From Lachnospiraceae bacterium (GTDB lineage Bacteria > Bacillota > Clostridia > Lachnospirales > Lachnospiraceae): a stretch of DNA of 44,109 nucleotides. Both the position numbers and the translations under genes were made by a program. Shown here in pieces: positions 40,919 to 44,109 of this stretch (position 1 is the first letter of the stretch; the number at the start of each line of letters is the position of its first letter). The stretch is from positions 1 to 44,109 of the forward strand of contig JAFUYB010000046.1 of the NCBI GenBank assembly GCA_017470735.1, written 5' to 3'. Below the pieces are notes generated by a model. That model was given only the letters and a program-made list of their open reading frames with translations, was not told the DNA's origin and searched no databases.

Positions 40919-42697
40919 ATGCGGCATGAAAAAATAATTGTCATTGATTTCGGTGGGCAGTACAACCAGCTTGTTGCCAGACGGGTGCGTGAATGCAATG
41001 TGTACTGTGAAATTTATTCCTACAAGACACCTTTGGAAGAGATTCTGGCGATGGAACCGAAAGGCATTATCCTGACGGGCGGTCCCAACAGTGTCTACGA
41101 AGAGGGAGCTGCGACCTGTGGAAAAGAGCTGTTTGAAACGGGAATACCGGTACTCGGATTATGTTATGGGGCGCAGCTGATGATGCATGTGCTTGGCGGA
41201 GAGGTTGCCCGTGCGGAGCATCGGGAATATGGAAAAACGGTTACCTATTTTAATAGAGAATCCGCGCTGTTTCGGGGGATTAAACAAGATGCTGCTTCGG
41301 TCGGTGCCGATAGGGATTTGGCGGAGCATGAGGGGGGAGGTGTGCCATCCAATTCCGCAGAAAATGGATCTGTGGCTGTTTTACCCAATGCTGCGGAGTT
41401 TGGGGCAGAAGCTGATCCATCTGATTACGCTGGGGCGACAATGATCGTATGGATGAGCCATTTTGATTATATTGCAAGGATGGCATCGGGATTTGCGTCC
41501 GTCGCGCATACGGCATCGACCCCTGTAGCTGCGGCAGAAAATACAGAAAAAAATTTATATGCGATCCAGTTCCACCCCGAAGTATTGCACACGGAATACG
41601 GATCACAGATTTTGGCAAATTTTGTGCGGGGCATTTGCGGCTGTGCCGGTGACTGGGAAATGGGCTCCTTCGTAGAAGAGCAGATCAGTTCGATCCGCAA
41701 GAAAGTCGGAAACGGCCGTGTGCTCTGTGCATTATCCGGCGGTGTGGATTCCTCTGTGGCGGCAGTGCTGTTGTCCAAAGCAATCGGCAAACAGCTGACC
41801 TGCGTGTTCGTCGATCACGGACTGCTGCGGAAAAACGAAGGCGATGAAGTAGAGGCGGTATTCGGTCCGGACGGACCGTATGAGCTGAATTTTATCCGTG
41901 TCAATGCGGCAGACCGTTTTTATGAAAAGCTGGCAGGCGTATCCGAGCCGGAGCAAAAGAGGAAAATCATCGGAGAAGAATTCATCCGGGTATTTGAAGA
42001 AGAGGCAAAAAAAATCGGTGCGGTGGACTATCTTGTGCAGGGCACGATTTATCCGGATGTCGTTGAAAGCGGGCTTGGCGGTGAATCTGCCGTTATCAAA
42101 TCCCACCACAATGTCGGTGGACTGCCGGACTATGTGGATTTCAAAGAGATCATTGAGCCGTTGCGGAATCTGTTCAAAGATGAGGTGCGCAAAGTCGGGC
42201 TGACCTTGGGCATTCCCGAACGACTGGTTTTCCGTCAGCCGTTCCCGGGTCCGGGGCTTGGCATCCGCATTATCGGCGATGTCACCGCCGAAAAAGTGCG
42301 CATCGTCCAGGATGCAGATGCCATTTTCCGGGAAGAGGTGGAGAAGGCAGCAGGCGCGGAAACCGGCGGATGCAATTTTCAAGAACAACGAGTGGAAAAT
42401 GCAGGCGAAGAAGCGGTTTTGGCAGAACATCCCCGTGCCCCGTGGATGCCGGACCAATATTTCGCCGCACTGACCAACATGCGTTCCGTCGGCGTGATGG
42501 GCGACGAGCGCACCTACGATTACGCAATTGCCCTGCGCGCCGTCAAGACAATCGACTTCATGACCGCCGAATCCGCCCAGATCCCCTGGGAAGTCCTGCA
42601 GACCGTTACCAGCCGCATCGTCAACGAAGTCCGCGGCATCAACCGCGTGCTCTACGACCTGACGGGTAAACCGCCCGGGACGATTGAGATGGAATAA
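40919..42697 (+). CDS. guaA: GMP synthase (glutamine-hydrolysing), enlarged
   Basis: A 592-residue enzyme converting XMP to GMP with glutamine. The class I amidotransferase triad is Cys82 (GLCYGAQ), His219 and Glu221 (QFHPEV). The ATP-pyrophosphatase P-loop SGGVDSS begins at Ser273; '[13 protein letters not shown]' and the end '[17 protein letters not shown]' are typical. Most GuaA proteins have about 510-525 residues. The extra length lies in an insert at about residues 124-174, inside the amidotransferase domain, and another at about 475-510, before '[18 protein letters not shown]'. GGGAGG precedes the start at 40919. No purine riboswitch was recognised upstream. Confidence 0.95.
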   Translation: MRHEKIIVIDFGGQYNQLVARRVRECNVYCEIYSYKTPLEEILAMEPKGIILTGGPNSVYEEGAATCGKELFETGIPVLGLCYGAQLMMHVLGGEVARAEHREYGKTVTYFNRESALFRGIKQDAASVGADRDLAEHEGGGVPSNSAENGSVAVLPNAAEFGAEADPSDYAGATMIVWMSHFDYIARMASGFASVAHTASTPVAAAENTEKNLYAIQFHPEVLHTEYGSQILANFVRGICGCAGDWEMGSFVEEQISSIRKKVGNGRVLCALSGGVDSSVAAVLLSKAIGKQLTCVFVDHGLLRKNEGDEVEAVFGPDGPYELNFIRVNAADRFYEKLAGVSEPEQKRKIIGEEFIRVFEEEAKKIGAVDYLVQGTIYPDVVESGLGGESAVIKSHHNVGGLPDYVDFKEIIEPLRNLFKDEVRKVGLTLGIPERLVFRQPFPGPGLGIRIIGDVTAEKVRIVQDADAIFREEVEKAAGAETGGCNFQEQRVENAGEEAVLAEHPRAPWMPDQYFAALTNMRSVGVMGDERTYDYAIALRAVKTIDFMTAESAQIPWEVLQTVTSRIVNEVRGINRVLYDLTGKPPGTIEME

Positions 42698-42702
42698 TTT
42701 TC

Positions 42703-42750
42703 AAAAGCTCGCAATGCCTTTAAAATGGGCACTTGCGAGCTTTTTCTTTT
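42703..42750 (+). terminator. Terminator after guaA
   Basis: AAAAGCTCGCAA (42703-42714) pairs with TTGCGAGCTTTT (42733-42744), a 12-bp stem followed by TTTCTTTT. It may also end the converging regulator transcript. Confidence 0.88.
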
Positions 42751-42773
42751 GCTTTCGCTACTAAAACGGTACT

Positions 42774-42788
42774 AAAAATCCGATTTTT
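42774..42788. repeat. Short palindrome next to a GGTACTAAAA direct repeat
   Basis: AAAAATC-C-GATTTTT is a perfect 7-bp inverted repeat. Directly before it the motif ACTAAAA occurs twice (42760-42776) in imperfect tandem. It sits just outside guaA at the point where base composition changes; an integrase-related site is one possibility. Confidence 0.35.
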
Positions 42789-42816
42789 ACTATACAAGTC
42801 CGCTTTGTAATGTGTT

Positions 42817-43359
42817 CTACTGCGGCCACTGTATTTTCCATTCAAAGTATTCAGCGGGAGTAATCTCTCCCTTTTCCAATTCCATTTTTTTGTGATACCA
42901 GTCAGATAGGAAATCATTTACAAGCCCATATTCGAAAGTGACAGCCACAGGATTGCCGGAGATGCTGTAGTCATCTTCTTTGTAGGTGGTTTTTGGACGT
43001 TCCCGTCGTGAGGTAGGCTGCATTTCTGTCAACCGGATTAGATTACCAGAACCCTCATATTCGGGAAAGTGCCTGCCACGTCCATTTTCAGGTGTGGGGG
43101 ATGACTCTTCTAGCCAGAACAGAGTCTCAATGATGTCCTTTGCGGCGCCCAAGCTGTAATCAGACAACGCTTTGTAGTTGCAGTTCAAGGCTTCGGCAAT
43201 CCGTATGAGCATATCCTGTTTTGGAACTCTGACTCCGGATTCGTACTGAGCGATGCGGACAGACATGCTCTTGCCCTCGAAGCCGAGGGCGGCACCAAGT
43301 TCATCCATTGTCATATGTCGGAAGATGCGTATCTTTTTTATCCGTTCACCTGTAGTCAT
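42817..43359 (-). CDS. XRE-family transcriptional regulator
   Basis: A 180-residue protein. Residues 1-65 form a Cro/CI-type helix-turn-helix (TTGERIKKIRIFRHMTMDELGAALG...SVRIAQYESGVRVPKQDMLIRIAEAL). The remainder, including 'DIIETLFWLEESSPTP' and a Trp-rich end, is an unknown effector or oligomerisation domain seen in regulators of integrative elements in Clostridia. I start at 43359 because AAGGAAGG lies eight bases upstream; the 22 further codons have no homology. Palindromes upstream suggest autoregulation and control of a divergent gene that is now lost. Confidence 0.85.
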   Translation of the reverse strand: MTTGERIKKIRIFRHMTMDELGAALGFEGKSMSVRIAQYESGVRVPKQDMLIRIAEALNCNYKALSDYSLGAAKDIIETLFWLEESSPTPENGRGRHFPEYEGSGNLIRLTEMQPTSRRERPKTTYKEDDYSISGNPVAVTFEYGLVNDFLSDWYHKKMELEKGEITPAEYFEWKIQWPQ

Positions 43360-43448
43360 AGCTTTTGCCTTCCTTATCATATTTGTTGGGGAATAGATGT
43401 AGTCAGCATTTTCCTGAACTCGCAAGTAAAGCTTGCTCGGTTAGAAAG

Positions 43449-43574
43449 AGTATAGCATATCCATTTAAGAATGGAAAGATACTAAATAAAAAAGTTTAGA
43501 AAAAGTTATTGACAATCTAAACAAAGCGGTATAGTATATATGTCACAAACAAAAACTATACAAATATGTATAGA
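43449..43574. promoter_or_regulatory. Divergent promoters with palindromic operators
   Basis: Minus strand: extended -10 TGCTATACT (43449-43457) for the XRE gene, preceded by the inverted repeat CCATT-TAAG-AATGG (43461-43474). Plus strand: TTGACA (43510-43515) with TATAGT or TAGTAT 15-17 bases on, followed by a perfect inverted repeat CTATACA-AATA-TGTATAG (43557-43574). The arrangement is that of a regulator with a divergent target. Confidence 0.65.
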
Positions 43575-43641
43575 AGCGTAAACTAAGCCGTTTTGTCCGG
43601 AATGGGGAATACATACATTATTTTCAGGAAGGAGACCAGCT

Positions 43642-43659
43642 ATGAAAAGTCAAGAATAA
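43642..43659 (+). pseudogene. Orphan five-codon ORF with strong expression signals
   Basis: An ATG with AAGGAG at good spacing opens MKSQE and then a TAA stop. Promoter, operator and ribosome binding site are intact but the body of the gene is missing or shifted, so this is probably the remnant of the target gene of the XRE regulator. Confidence 0.4.
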
Positions 43660-43765
43660 ATTAGCAAGATTTTTTATTTTCGATATTGAGGTCAAAAAAG
43701 GGTAACTTTAATAAAGCTCCCTAGGGGTGCTTATTTTCAAGGATCTCGATATATAGGTAAACCTC

Positions 43766-43957
43766 TTAGTCGAGGTTAAAGTCTACGTCATCGGTCAGCA
43801 TTTTCCAAATGACCCTGACAAGTTTGCCGGCACAGTGCCCAAGGGCGTTGTAGTGAGTCCGGCTTTCAGCCATCTTCTTGTCGTAGTACGATAGGCTCTC
43901 GGAATCTTGAGCCTGCTGACCAGATCCATCGGTCAGATGAACCTTGAAAAGTGAATA
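43766..43957 (-). pseudogene. IS110-family transposase C-terminal remnant
   Basis: A minus-strand frame of 63 codons without a start codon, closed upstream by a TAA. It reads '...SLSYYDKKMAESRTHYNALGHCAGKLVRVIWKMLTDDVDFNLD', the characteristic C-terminal end of IS110-family transposases (Y-x-x-K-x-A-E-G/S-K/R-x-H...KL-x-R-x-I). The rest of the element is absent or decayed. From 43958 to 44109 I see no gene on either strand. Confidence 0.7.
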
Positions 43958-44109
43958 TTATCCAGAATGGAAGAGATGTCTAAGGAAATGTGAGAAAATG
44001 ACGCACTTTAATAGACCAAGCGTCAGAAATGGATTATAATGGTATTGCTTATTCAGTTAAGCGGCTTGCTCGAAAAGGTCTTTTAGGCGGGACGCTTTTG
44101 GCAAAGCCC

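Noticed and set aside
42720-42917. 65-codon minus-strand ORF beside guaA
   Set aside because: It overlaps the guaA terminator and the 3' end of the XRE regulator in another frame, with no motif.

Overview
The window reads as a chromosome segment of an anaerobic Firmicute of the class Clostridia, most likely a Lachnospiraceae member. The evidence is the moderately GC-rich DNA, strong AAGGAGG-type ribosome binding sites, the gene order rqcP-divIC-tilS-hpt-ftsH, the tRNA cluster next to rplM-rpsI, a VTC/DUF4956/beta-helix surface locus, and 'ATPS/ASES' low-complexity linkers. The species cannot be named from sequence alone.

Layout. (1) 1-2720: a mosaic edge with a transposase remnant, a truncated C_GCAxxG_C_C-type ORF, a NimA-like flavoprotein, a GNAT acetyltransferase, an AlkZ-related protein and an ArsC/Spx-like protein. 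(2) 2833-7617: the housekeeping block rqcP, divIC, tilS, hpt, ftsH, without the sporulation genes (yabP, yabQ, spoIIE) that sit here in spore formers. (3) 7689-13545: a GH13 amylase and an SbcD/SbcC-like (YhaO/YhaN-like) nuclease-ATPase pair. (4) 13559-17317: polyphosphate-polymerase-fold (VTC) protein, DUF4956 membrane protein and a doubly anchored beta-helix protein, which looks like one cell-envelope system. (5) 17392-20088: a zinc/cadmium resistance operon with an SmtB-type repressor, its TGAA-N6-TTCA operator, a metallochaperone and a P1B-2 ATPase. (6) 20085-21710: tRNA-Arg, -His, -Gln, -Lys, then rplM and rpsI. (7) 21748-22883: azlCD amino acid exporter (minus strand). (8) 23066-26894: two different GH32 fructosidases around a HAD phosphatase. 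(9) 26955-31128: a DUF2974 hydrolase, a Y-family DNA polymerase with a small partner, an AT-rich pair (JAMM-like protein plus small protein) and a stand-alone FakA middle-domain protein. (10) 31198-33443: dapB, dapA and a corrinoid adenosyltransferase (minus strand). (11) 33705-36424: typA and a DMT transporter. (12) 36440-39945: upp-trkA-trkH (minus strand). (13) 40212-44109: a FliD-reminiscent unknown, an enlarged guaA, then a foreign-looking tail with an XRE regulator, palindromic operators, a five-codon orphan ORF and an IS110-type transposase remnant.

The strongest candidates for something little described are the VTC-DUF4956-beta-helix locus, the Y-polymerase with its small partner and possibly leaderless start, the AT-rich JAMM-like/partner pair, the stand-alone FakA-M-like protein, and the guaA 3' end as a possible island junction.
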